From: an uncultured Pseudomonadota bacterium
GTDB taxonomy: Bacteria > Bdellovibrionota_B > Oligoflexia > Oligoflexales > CAIYRB01
Length of the DNA: 45,449 nucleotides
Reading direction: 5' to 3'
Assembly (NCBI GenBank): GCA_903928445.1
Contig: CAIYRB010000197.1
Coordinates: 1-45,449, forward strand
Of this stretch, positions 1 through 7,031 are shown one piece after another. How positions within the stretch are numbered: position 1 is the stretch's first letter; the number at the start of each line of letters is the position of its first letter. The translations under genes and the position numbers were made by a program. The notes beneath the pieces were generated by a model. It worked only from the letters and a program-made list of their open reading frames with translations. It was not told the DNA's origin and made no database searches.

Positions 1-365
1 CCGTGAAAAAGATCCAACATCGCCGCCCATTTCGCCGTCCAGTCATCGACAAGGGGGTTATGGTCGTTGATCAGGATGTCATAGCCGACATAGGATGCGG
101 CCACGAGTATGAGGAGGACGCCGCTCAGCAGCCATTTATTGCGTCGCGTGCGCCGGCCCTCCAGCCGCCTTAACTCACCGAAATCATGATCCACTTCGAC
201 CTGCTGGGGCATGAAGTCAGCATGTCCAAAGTCCCAATATTCTTGGGATGAAGCGGCAGGCTTGGACTTCGCAGGAGCGGCGGCCGATCCCGGTCCCGGG
301 GCACCAGGGACTGGTAGCGGAGCCGGTGCCGGCTGCAACAGGATGTCAGGTTTGTGCTGCGTCAT
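1..365 (-). CDS. Membrane-anchored protein of unknown function (partial, N-terminal part only)
   Basis: The reading frame is open from an ATG at 363-365 and runs off the left edge, so only about 121 residues are visible. The start is supported by a purine-rich ribosome site (GGGAGAGG) just upstream. The first ~40 residues are rich in Pro and Ala (low complexity, probably cytoplasmic). An acidic stretch and an Arg-rich patch follow, then one hydrophobic segment near residues 78-100 that reads as a membrane anchor with the Arg patch inside. The remainder would be periplasmic. It is divergent from fusA with a 285-base gap. I do not recognise the family. Confidence 0.6.
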   Translation of the reverse strand, partial: MTQHKPDILLQPAPAPLPVPGAPGPGSAAAPAKSKPAASSQEYWDFGHADFMPQQVEVDHDFGELRRLEGRRTRRNKWLLSGVLLILVAASYVGYDILINDHNPLVDDWTAKWAAMLDLFH

Positions 366-553
366 CCGCCTCTCCCTCTGACCGGCCTATGCCAGGTCTA
401 GTCCTCTCTAACGCTGTCGTCAAAAAGACCAATCGGGTTTAGGCTTATTTACGAGCATGGCTTGGTAAAAGCTGCAGTCAAAGGATGACTTCGGGCGATC
501 AAAAGGGGTTGCAAAAACACTCGATCAGCAGGCGGCTCTAGGGTCGCGTCCTT

Positions 554-582
554 TTGACTTGAAATTACCAGATGATATTGAT
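554..582 (+). promoter_or_regulatory. Candidate sigma70-type promoter for fusA
   Basis: TTGACT at 554-559 matches the -35 consensus at five of six positions. An AT-rich stretch 16-17 bases downstream (TATTGA or ATTGAT, about 576-582) could act as the -10. This leaves a leader of about 60 bases before the fusA start. The -10 match is weak, so this is only a candidate. Confidence 0.3.
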
Positions 583-650
583 ACTCGGTGGGTCTCCTTT
601 GGTATCAACGAAAACCTCTGGTCCTAGTTCAACACACATAGGGTCTTCGC

Positions 651-2753
651 ATGGCTTCAACAGGCAAAATAGAATTAGTCCGCAACATTGGCATCTCCGC
701 CCACATCGACTCGGGTAAGACGACGCTTACAGAGCGGATCCTGTTCTACACGGGACGTATCCACAAGATCCAAGAGGTGCGCGGCACGACCGGTGACGGC
801 GCGACCATGGACCACATGGAGCTCGAAAAAGAGCGTGGCATCACGATCACTTCCGCAGCGACCACGGTCGGCTGGAAGGATTTCGCGATCAACATCATCG
901 ACACCCCCGGTCACGTCGACTTTACCGTCGAAGTGGAGCGCTCGCTGCGCGTCTTGGACGGTGCGGTTTTGGTGCTCTGCGGCGTGTCCGGCGTGCAGTC
1001 GCAGTCGATCACCGTCGATCGGCAGATGAAGCGTTACCGGGTTCCCTGCGTCGCCTTTATCAACAAGCTCGACCGCTCCGGTGCCAACCCCTACCGGGTG
1101 GCTACGGCCCTGCGCGAGAAGCTTGGTCATAACGCCGTCATGATGCAGATCCCGATCGGCCTTGAAAACGACCACGACGGCGAGATCGACCTCGTCAAAA
1201 TGAAGGCCTACTACTTCGACGGCGAAAAAGGCGAGCGCATCCGCGAGGAAGCAATCCCGGCTGACTACGTCGAGAAGGCGAACGAATACCGTGCGATCAT
1301 GCTCGACAAGGTGTGCATGTTCTCCGACGAGATGACCGAGTTGATGCTGGACGACAAGGAGATCCCCGAGGATCTGCTCGTTTCCACCATCCGTCGTGCC
1401 ACGATCAAACGCGAGATGACCCCGGTCTTCATGGGCTCGGCCTACAAAAACCGCGGCGTGCAGCTGTTGCTGGATGCGGTCGGTCGTTACCTGCCAAGTC
1501 CGCTGGAAGTACCAAACTTCGGTACGGCCTTGGCCACCGGCGAGAAGGTCGAAGTCCAATCCGATGTGAAACTGCCCTTGATCGCGATGGCGTTTAAGAT
1601 CAGCGATGATCAATACGGTCAGCTGACCTACACCAGGATCTACCAAGGCACCCTGAAAAAGGGCGACACTGCCTACAATCCGAGAACGCAAAAGCGCCAA
1701 CGGGTCGGTCGTATCGTGCGGATGCACTCGGCCGAGAAGGAAGAGATCGACTACGCATCGGCCGGTGACATCGTCGCCATGGTCGGCGTCGAGTGTGCGT
1801 CGGGCGATACCTACTGCGATGAGTCGGTCAATGTCGCGATGGAATCGATCTTTGTTCCCGAGCCCGTGATCGAGCTCGCGCTGAAGCCAGAGAAGCAAGA
1901 CGACTTGGTCAAAGTGTCTAAGGCGCTCAACCGCTTTATGAAGGAAGATCCAACCTTCCGCGTCTTCGTCGACCCAGAGTCCAACGAGACGATCATCAAG
2001 GGCATGGGCGAGCTCCACCTTGAGATCTACGTCGAGCGCATCAAACGCGAATACAAAGCCAATGTCGTCATCGGTCAGCCAAAGGTAAACTACCGCGAAT
2101 CGCCGACGATTGCTGCATCGTTTGACTACAAGCACAAGAAGCAGACCGGTGGTTCGGGCCAGTACGCGCACGTCGTCGGCGACCTGATTCCGCTCGGCGA
2201 GGAGTCGGAAGTCAACTTTGTCTTCGAGAACAAGTGCGTCGGTGGTGCGATTCCCAAGGAATTCATCCCAGGCTGCGAGAAGGGCTTTGCTGAGTCCGTT
2301 GTCAAAGGACCGCTTGGTGGCTTCCAGGTGATCCGTACTCAGATCAATCTGACGGACGGTGGCTTCCACCCCGTCGACTCCTCCGAGATGGCCTTTAAGA
2401 TCGCCTCCCGCGCGGCATTCAAGGAAGCCTTCATGGCCTCCAAGCCAGTGCTGCTTGAGCCGATCATGCGCGTTGAAGTGGAAACACCAAGCGACTTCCA
2501 AGGCCCCGTTCAAGGCGACTTGTCGTCCCGTCGCGGTCTCCTCCTAGGTAGCGATATGCGTGATGACTACGTGGTCATCATCGCCGAGCTGCCCTTGTCG
2601 GAAATGTTCGGCTACTCGACTGACCTGCGTTCGGCCACGCAGGGTAAAGCGAGCTTTTCCATGGAATTCTCGAAATACCGTCCGGTTCCTTCGAGCATCC
2701 AAGAGCAGATCGTCAGCCGGCACCGCGAAGAGCAAGCAAAAGGCAACAAATAA
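651..2753 (+). CDS. fusA: Elongation factor G, EF-G1/spdEFG1 subtype
   Basis: Translocation GTPase of the ribosome, 700 residues, full family length. The P-loop region reads [14 protein letters not shown]3 is DTPGHVDF and G4 is NKLD; domains II-V follow to a normal C-terminus. Several stretches resemble mitochondrial EF-G1 and the spirochaete/planctomycete/delta-proteobacterial spdEFG1 group more than E. coli EF-G: Ser in place of Ala in Hx[22 protein letters not shown] in the GTPase domain, and [10 protein letters not shown] with CASGDT in domain II. In species with spdEFG1, a second paralogue (spdEFG2) handles ribosome recycling; none is in this window. The ATG follows a weak AGGG ribosome site. 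The gene is monocistronic, ending in a strong terminator. The subtype call is from remembered family sequences, not a computed tree. Confidence 0.95.
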   Translation: MASTGKIELVRNIGISAHIDSGKTTLTERILFYTGRIHKIQEVRGTTGDGATMDHMELEKERGITITSAATTVGWKDFAINIIDTPGHVDFTVEVERSLRVLDGAVLVLCGVSGVQSQSITVDRQMKRYRVPCVAFINKLDRSGANPYRVATALREKLGHNAVMMQIPIGLENDHDGEIDLVKMKAYYFDGEKGERIREEAIPADYVEKANEYRAIMLDKVCMFSDEMTELMLDDKEIPEDLLVSTIRRATIKREMTPVFMGSAYKNRGVQLLLDAVGRYLPSPLEVPNFGTALATGEKVEVQSDVKLPLIAMAFKISDDQYGQLTYTRIYQGTLKKGDTAYNPRTQKRQRVGRIVRMHSAEKEEIDYASAGDIVAMVGVECASGDTYCDESVNVAMESIFVPEPVIELALKPEKQDDLVKVSKALNRFMKEDPTFRVFVDPESNETIIKGMGELHLEIYVERIKREYKANVVIGQPKVNYRESPTIAASFDYKHKKQTGGSGQYAHVVGDLIPLGEESEVNFVFENKCVGGAIPKEFIPGCEKGFAESVVKGPLGGFQVIRTQINLTDGGFHPVDSSEMAFKIASRAAFKEAFMASKPVLLEPIMRVEVETPSDFQGPVQGDLSSRRGLLLGSDMRDDYVVIIAELPLSEMFGYSTDLRSATQGKASFSMEFSKYRPVPSSIQEQIVSRHREEQAKGNK

Positions 2754-2765
2754 GCTGTCTGAGCT

Positions 2766-2803
2766 AAAAAGCCCCAGCCATCACTCGATGGCTGGGGCTT
2801 TTT
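2766..2803 (+). terminator. Rho-independent terminator of fusA
   Basis: A perfect 12-bp stem (GCCCCAGCCATC at 2771-2782 pairing with 2787-2798) with an ACTC loop is flanked by AAAAA on the left and TTTTT on the right. The A/T flanks make it usable in both directions. It lies 13 bases after the fusA stop. Confidence 0.95.
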
Positions 2804-2929
2804 CACGCCGAAATCTCGCCGACGAGAGTTAGTCGAAGCAACAAATGCGGAGTTTTGTGCTAAAGTTTTGCTAGTGTGAGGCTGTAATCAGAGCGCCTCA
2901 TCCGCATTGATTGGAATGGAGCAACGCCG

Positions 2930-3355
2930 GTGTTAGGACCCATTCATCAGCTTTTGTATATGAGCAAGGCGAGCCCCTCCCTGACGCAAAGCGACATTCA
3001 GGCGATTCTTGCTTCGGCCAGGAAGTTCAATTCCGATCATGCCGTAACCGGCCTCTTGATCTTCCGCGATGGCAGGTTCCTGCAGCTATTCGAAGGGCGA
3101 ACAGAAGCGGTCAAGGAAACCTACGAGCGCATCACCCATGACAAACGCCACGGTCAAATCATCGTGATCCAAGAGACCTTCGTCGAGCGGCGCCTGTTTG
3201 CCAGGTGGAGTATGGCTTACGGTGAGGAGTTGGTGGCGCCGGATGCAGCCGCTAAACTGTTCAGCAATCTTGACCGAGCCATGCGTAGCGAGACCCTGGA
3301 TCAACAGGTGATCATGTCGATCCTCGAGCATTTCGCCAAGCATGCGCAGTCCTAA
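2930..3355 (+). CDS. BLUF-domain blue-light sensor (short, stand-alone)
   Basis: A 141-residue protein that is essentially one BLUF domain, a flavin-binding blue-light photoreceptor fold. All key positions are present at a constant offset of 11 from Rhodobacter AppA numbering: Tyr10 (AppA Tyr21), Asn34 (Asn45), Gln52 (Gln63), Trp93 (Trp104) and Met95 (Met106). FAD binding and the Tyr-Gln hydrogen-bond switch are therefore expected. About 40 C-terminal residues form a helical extension and there is no EAL, cyclase or other output domain, so signalling must go through a partner. The start is GTG, chosen because GGAATGGAG lies about 9 bases upstream and the family motif begins at residue 8. It is convergent with the OsmC gene (22-base gap). 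No partner gene is obvious next door. Confidence 0.93.
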   Translation: MLGPIHQLLYMSKASPSLTQSDIQAILASARKFNSDHAVTGLLIFRDGRFLQLFEGRTEAVKETYERITHDKRHGQIIVIQETFVERRLFARWSMAYGEELVAPDAAAKLFSNLDRAMRSETLDQQVIMSILEHFAKHAQS

Positions 3356-3377
3356 CCGGTTGCGCGGATCCAGATGA

Positions 3378-3785
3378 TCAGACGTAGCTAAACACCAAAG
3401 GCGCTTGGACATCCGGGTGTAGGCTTTGGTGCACGGGGCACAGGTGCGCCGCACGCTCTAATTTCTCGCGACTGGCGACCGGGACGGTCTTTGGCAGCGT
3501 CACCTCGACCGCAAGCGAGCCGATGCGCCTGGTCGGTGTCGTCACCATCTCCTTGACGACGCTGGCCTTGGCGCCGAGCAGCGAGATCTTGTCGCGCTCG
3601 GCAACGATCGCCATCGTCGTCAGTACGCAGCTTGCCAATGCCGCGCCGACAAGGTCAGTCGGTGAAAAACGCTCGCCTTTGCCCAGGTTGTCCTTTGGCG
3701 CATCGGTCTCGATGCGCGACCCTGACGGTTCATGGGTCAGTTCGCAGTGTAGGCCACCGCTGTAAATCACCTGCATCTTTACCAC
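3378..3785 (-). CDS. OsmC/Ohr-family peroxiredoxin-like protein
   Basis: OsmC-family proteins reduce organic hydroperoxides with a pair of cysteines. Numbered from the start used here (135 residues), the two cysteines lie in ALASCVLTT (Cys53) and HLCPVH (Cys116), and the active-site Glu-Arg pair is in GERFSPTDL (Glu38, Arg39). The length is typical. Three starts are possible: GTG at 3791, GTG at 3785 and ATG at 3776. I chose 3785 because a GGGGGAG site lies about 6 bases upstream. The sequence looks closer to the general OsmC/YhfA-like group than to Ohr; the physiological substrate cannot be told from sequence. Confidence 0.9.
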   Translation of the reverse strand: MVKMQVIYSGGLHCELTHEPSGSRIETDAPKDNLGKGERFSPTDLVGAALASCVLTTMAIVAERDKISLLGAKASVVKEMVTTPTRRIGSLAVEVTLPKTVPVASREKLERAAHLCPVHQSLHPDVQAPLVFSYV

Positions 3786-3905
3786 TGGCACTCCCCCGTG
3801 TCGGCGTCACTCTGGCTCAATTTGGACATCATCCCAAAGACTTGAAAGAAATACCTCAATATCCGGCCAGCTGCCACCGATAGCGTTCATGGGGGAGGAA
3901 CGCTA

Positions 3906-4850
3906 GTGAATTTAGTGATTCGTCACAAAGCCGATCGCCGACCTGGATCGACCGCCGTCTTATGTCGCCGGTTGCTACTCGTCTTGGTGCTCGCTCTACT
4001 CGCACCAGACGCTCGCGGCGATACTCAGGTGACCACTTACGTCATCAAAACCCAGGAGGAGCGTCAGCAGACCCGCTGGTCGATGACCGAATGGTTGCGG
4101 ATCAAAGAGCGGATGAAGATGATGGATGTCTGGTTGGCGATGTTCTCGGATCCAAAAAAAGACAAATTTCAGCCGGAATTGATGCTCAGCGCAGGTGCCA
4201 CGCGCAGCCAATACAACTACAAAGTGAGCACCGGGCAAAGCGTCTCAGGACCTTTATCCGGTGGAGCAATCAAGGCGCAGCTGTGGTTGACCAACCTGAT
4301 CTCCAGCACGATCGGCATCAGGATGCTCAATGTCGATCTCGGGGCTGAGGGCTATCATCGCCAAAGCGCGACCTTTACGGCAGATGGATCCACACCTGGT
4401 CCAAGCAATCCTGCCGCCACGAGTTCGGCACGGCGCTTTGATCTCGAAGACTACAGCGCTGCTCTGCGCGTCTTTGGTCGTAATATTCAGGATTCGTCGC
4501 TAGTCCTGAAGTACGGTCGCTACTCGCTGCGCAACAGTATCACCGACGACATCGCCGGCGCTGGGACCAGCGGGGTCAGCGGCACCATGCTCGGCGCTGA
4601 ACTTCAGCTTTATGTGCTGCATGCACTTGGTGTCGAAGGCAATGTCGTGCAATACGGCAAGGCCAGCAGCGGCGGCGGCTTTCACAAAGTCAGCGGTAGC
4701 TACTATGACTACCAAGCCTTTATCGAAATTTCACTGCTGCGCCTCGTTGGGGGGCCTTACGTCGAGCAGTGGGATCTGACGACAGGACTTGGTGATACGG
4801 TGAAAACAACGGAAAAAGGCTTTATTGCTGGACTGAAACTCCAGCTATAG
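3906..4850 (+). CDS. Exported protein of unknown function, possible outer-membrane beta-barrel
   Basis: 314 residues. The GTG start follows a strong GGGAGGA ribosome site. Residues 1-38 have an Arg-rich n-region and a Leu/Val core (RRLLLVLVLALLAPDARG), a convincing signal peptide. After a charged helical part (about residues 45-85), the rest alternates polar and hydrophobic residues in short strand-like stretches and ends in GLKLQL, as many outer-membrane strands do, although it lacks a terminal Phe. I do not recognise a family. It stands alone between the OsmC gene and a 501-base gap. Confidence 0.7.
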   Translation: MNLVIRHKADRRPGSTAVLCRRLLLVLVLALLAPDARGDTQVTTYVIKTQEERQQTRWSMTEWLRIKERMKMMDVWLAMFSDPKKDKFQPELMLSAGATRSQYNYKVSTGQSVSGPLSGGAIKAQLWLTNLISSTIGIRMLNVDLGAEGYHRQSATFTADGSTPGPSNPAATSSARRFDLEDYSAALRVFGRNIQDSSLVLKYGRYSLRNSITDDIAGAGTSGVSGTMLGAELQLYVLHALGVEGNVVQYGKASSGGGFHKVSGSYYDYQAFIEISLLRLVGGPYVEQWDLTTGLGDTVKTTEKGFIAGLKLQL

Positions 4851-5027
4851 CGGTGACATTTAGCGGCAACAAGGGGAGTCTGAACAGGGTGAGCCGCTTT
4901 GCCCGCGCTCATCTCCCAATCAACGCGTCAACTAACTGATATTATTGCAATACTATATGGGTCAAGGGATACCAGGCGGGCCAATTTTTGGCGGCCAATA
5001 TTCGTTATCCAATAAAAACAGCGTGTT

Positions 5028-5077
5028 AGGACTATATGAAGATGTGATTTAACCTACACCCGAAGACTTCATATCCT
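5028..5077. repeat. Hairpin-forming inverted repeat
   Basis: ATATGAAG at 5034-5041 pairs perfectly with CTTCATAT at 5067-5074. Beyond a short bulge, AGG (5029-5031) can pair with CCT (5075-5077), giving about 11 bp around a 25-base loop. There is no U-run, so it is not an evident terminator. It could be part of a regulatory leader or of the structured element just downstream. Confidence 0.4.
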
Positions 5078-5083
5078 GAATGT

Positions 5084-5239
5084 AGAAACCACTCGGGAGG
5101 CCCCACAGGTCAAGCACTGCAAAAGGTGCACCCACAGGCCCTTATCATCGTTGTTCTCATCCTGCCTTAGCTGCTGGCTGCTTTGCCCTTGTCCGCCTCT
5201 TGCTCAGAGGAATACCCCCAATGACCTCCCGTGGTTTCT
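5084..5239. ncRNA. Candidate structured RNA of unknown class, strand undetermined
   Basis: AGAAACCA (5084-5091) pairs with TGGTTTCT (5232-5239), and after a two-base bulge CGGGAGG (5094-5100) pairs with CCTCCCG (5225-5231). This 15-bp helix closes about 155 bases. Inside are a small hairpin CCTCT/AGAGG (5196-5210), a GCAC/GTGC hairpin (5114-5129) and two copies of CCACAGG (5103-5109, 5132-5138). Overall size and a closed outer helix with a small hairpin on one side recall 6S RNA, but I could not find its long apical stem. The SRP RNA core, RNase P and tmRNA signatures are absent. The class is therefore unknown and the RNA is inferred from pairing alone. Confidence 0.35.
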
Positions 5240-5293
5240 CAAACGCCTGACAGCGTTGCACGTGGATCATTTCCCGTTCTAGATACCTCTTCT

Positions 5294-5321
5294 TTGACTC
5301 GATCAAAAGCCCTAATATCAC
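5294..5321 (+). promoter_or_regulatory. Candidate promoter for the RluA-type synthase
   Basis: TTGACT at 5294-5299 (five of six to the -35 consensus), a 16-base spacer and TATCAC at 5316-5321 (about four of six to the -10 consensus). It would give a leader of about 25 bases. Weak but sensibly placed. Confidence 0.3.
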
Positions 5322-5351
5322 CACCGATGCAGATTTTACTCCAAGGCTTTC

Positions 5352-6089
5352 ATGCTATTCGCCCCCGAACTTGTTTATCACCAGCATCAGATCATCGCCG
5401 TGAACAAGCCGGTCGGCTTGTTGTCGCAGGCGACTCAGGCCGCGTCGACCACGGTGATTAGCGTCACATTAGCCTTGATGGCTGAGCGCAAGATGGCGCA
5501 GCGAACCTTGCTGCTGGTGCACCGACTCGACCGGGACACCTCGGGGGTTATGCTACTTGCCACGTCCAAGGTGCGTGCGGCCTATCTAGCGGGGGAATTC
5601 CGCGCCCGCCGGGTAAATAAGACTTACTTAGCTCTGTGCCGAGGGGTGTCGGAGCGGCGCGAGTTTATCGAGCAAGCTCCGCTGGGGCGCTTTGATCCGC
5701 GTATGGGTAAGGTGCGGGTCGATCATCAATCGGGGCGTCCGGCGCAGACCGCAGTGCGCGTGCTGGGCGAAAGTCTAGAGCACGGGATCAGTCTGGTCCT
5801 GTGCCAGCCGACGACCGGACGCACGCATCAGATCCGCGTGCATCTAGCCATGAACGGACTGCCACTGCTTGGCGACCAGCTCTATGGTGGGCCCGGTGAC
5901 GGCGCGATCGGCATGGGCAGTGAAGGGGACCCGGAGCATCATCTGTTGCATGCTCACACCCTGCGCTTTAGGCCGGCGCCTGGGCAGGCGGAGCTGTACC
6001 TAAGGGCGAGCTTACCAGAGGTCTTTGTCACTAGGCTGGCGCGAGCGGGGCTGGCGAGTGCTTTTGTCGCCTGGAGCGATAAGGGCTAA
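5352..6089 (+). CDS. RluA-family RNA pseudouridine synthase
   Basis: Converts specific uridines in rRNA or tRNA to pseudouridine. The catalytic motif is HRLDRDTSG at residues 57-65, with Asp60 as the nucleophile. Also typical are the early NKPVGLL motif (residues 18-24), RVNKTYLAL, and QPTTGRTHQIRVHL followed by LLGDQLYGG. At 245 residues there is no N-terminal S4 domain, so it resembles the short RluA/TruC-like enzymes rather than RluC/RluD. The target base cannot be assigned. ATG with an AAGG site upstream. Confidence 0.92.
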   Translation: MLFAPELVYHQHQIIAVNKPVGLLSQATQAASTTVISVTLALMAERKMAQRTLLLVHRLDRDTSGVMLLATSKVRAAYLAGEFRARRVNKTYLALCRGVSERREFIEQAPLGRFDPRMGKVRVDHQSGRPAQTAVRVLGESLEHGISLVLCQPTTGRTHQIRVHLAMNGLPLLGDQLYGGPGDGAIGMGSEGDPEHHLLHAHTLRFRPAPGQAELYLRASLPEVFVTRLARAGLASAFVAWSDKG

Positions 6090-6100
6090 GGGTCGCGGCC

Positions 6101-6136
6101 CACTATCCACCGCCTTTTGGGTCGCGGCAGGTAGTG
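6101..6136 (+). terminator. Stem-loop after the pseudouridine synthase gene
   Basis: CACTATCC (6101-6108) pairs with GG-TAGTG (ending 6136), and CCGC/GCGG extends the stem inward. There is no T-run, so factor-independent termination is uncertain. GGGTCGCGGC also occurs twice (about 6090-6099 and 6119-6128). Confidence 0.35.
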
Positions 6137-6231
6137 TATAACTAATTGAAATGAAATCTTAAAGTGTGTTTCATGATCGTACTCGTAAAATAAACTAAAG
6201 CTCGACAGCTTTTGCGCCGATAGGTATTATG

Positions 6232-6251
6232 GCCATAGCCAGAGCTATGGC
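6232..6251. promoter_or_regulatory. Inverted repeat, probable antitoxin operator
   Basis: GCCATAGC (6232-6239) and GCTATGGC (6244-6251) are perfect 8-bp arms around a 4-base centre. It lies 22 bases before the preferred antitoxin start in an AT-rich upstream region. Phd/YefM antitoxins usually repress their own operon by binding such palindromes, so an autoregulatory operator is the natural reading. Confidence 0.5.
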
Positions 6252-6273
6252 TTCAATTGATCGGAGCCTGTTT

Positions 6274-6540
6274 ATGACGGTAAAATTATCAGCCTCACGA
6301 GTGATCCCTGCAGGGCAGTTCAAGAACCAGTGCCTAGCTCTCATGGACGAGATGGCTGCCTTCGGCGGCGAACTAGTCATCACAAAGCACGGTCGTCCCG
6401 TTGCGCGGCTTCTGCCAATGATCGAAGATGAGCTGGCTGATGTGCCTATTTTTGGGTCTATGGCCGGAACGGTAACGTTCCTAGAAGATGACATCACCGC
6501 GCCAATAGGCGAAATGTGGGACGCTGACCGTGACGACTGA
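6274..6540 (+). CDS. Phd/YefM-family antitoxin
   Basis: Antitoxin of a type II toxin-antitoxin pair: it binds and neutralises the PIN toxin encoded next and is expected to repress the operon. The family signature is present, with a conserved ASRVIPAGQFKNQCLALMDEM helix followed by VITKHGRPVARLLP. I chose ATG 6274 (88 residues) because GGAG lies 7 bases upstream and the family motif starts right after it; an ATG at 6229 (103 residues) has no ribosome site and would put the inverted repeat inside the gene. The acidic C-terminal half (EDELADVP... DADRDD) is the likely toxin-binding part. It overlaps the toxin gene by 11 bases. Confidence 0.85.
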   Translation: MTVKLSASRVIPAGQFKNQCLALMDEMAAFGGELVITKHGRPVARLLPMIEDELADVPIFGSMAGTVTFLEDDITAPIGEMWDADRDD

Positions 6541-6973
6541 CAAAGCGCCAGGCGCAGGCCCCATTGTTCTTCTCGACACCTGTGCTTGGCTTTGGCTTGC
6601 CTACGGTCACGACTATTTTGCCAAAGCCGCGTGCCGATCCGAAGTTGAAGCAGCGGGTCGCGGCGGCAGACTCTTTCTGGCACCTATTTCGATGTGGGAG
6701 GTCGCCATGAAAGCCGCCAAGGGTAAGCTCGCCCTGGCGTCGCCGACGCTTGAGTGGATTCACCTTAGTAAGAGGCGCTCCCGGATTCAAGATGCACCGA
6801 TAACAGCCGAGATCGCGGTCGACAGCGTCAGCTTACCTGGTAGCTTCCATAACGACCCTGCCGATCGCCTGATCGTCGCTACCGCTCGTAGCCTTGATGC
6901 CTTCCTAGTCACAAGAGATGCGGCGATCCTGACCTACGCCGAAGGCGGGTTTGTTAAAGTTTGGCGACTATAG
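6530..6973 (+). CDS. PIN-domain ribonuclease toxin (VapC type)
   Basis: 147 residues with the acidic metal-binding set of PIN nucleases: Asp16 (LLDTCAWLW), Glu57 (SMWEV), and Asp109/Asp112 (HNDPADRLIVATA). VapC toxins cleave tRNA or rRNA to stop growth. The DTCAWLW and SMWEVAMK pattern is that of PIN proteins paired with Phd/YefM antitoxins, which is the arrangement here. The start is GTG inside the antitoxin 3' end, so translation is probably coupled. No key residue is missing, so the toxin should be active. The RNA target cannot be predicted. Confidence 0.9.
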   Translation: MTTDKAPGAGPIVLLDTCAWLWLAYGHDYFAKAACRSEVEAAGRGGRLFLAPISMWEVAMKAAKGKLALASPTLEWIHLSKRRSRIQDAPITAEIAVDSVSLPGSFHNDPADRLIVATARSLDAFLVTRDAAILTYAEGGFVKVWRL

Positions 6974-7031
6974 CGTTGCGCTTTCGGAGCCGGCTCCGAC
7001 GAAGGCGTTTCGCACTAAAACATAAGCATGT

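Larger units (their letters stand above)
4851..5351. other. 501-base intergenic region without a convincing gene
   Basis: No credible coding sequence is visible. The stretch contains a near-direct repeat of GGCGGGCCAAT/GGCGGCCAAT around 4974-5009, a hairpin at 5034-5074, a long-range 15-bp helix closing 5084-5239, and a possible promoter at 5294-5321 for the downstream pseudouridine synthase. Each is described separately. Confidence 0.6.

Noticed and set aside
675..2513. 612-residue open frame antisense to fusA
   Set aside because: It mirrors a certain gene; long antisense frames arise here because the GC-rich codons of fusA avoid the triplets that would be stops on the other strand. It has no recognisable motif.
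5084..5239. Assignment of the structured region to 6S, SRP RNA, tmRNA or RNase P RNA
   Set aside because: The SRP GGAA/AGCAGCC core, RNase P GAGGAAAGUCC motif, tmRNA ends and the 6S apical stem were sought and not found.
5231..5461. Short open frame before the RluA-type gene
   Set aside because: Overlaps the certain gene in another frame and starts within the candidate RNA helix.
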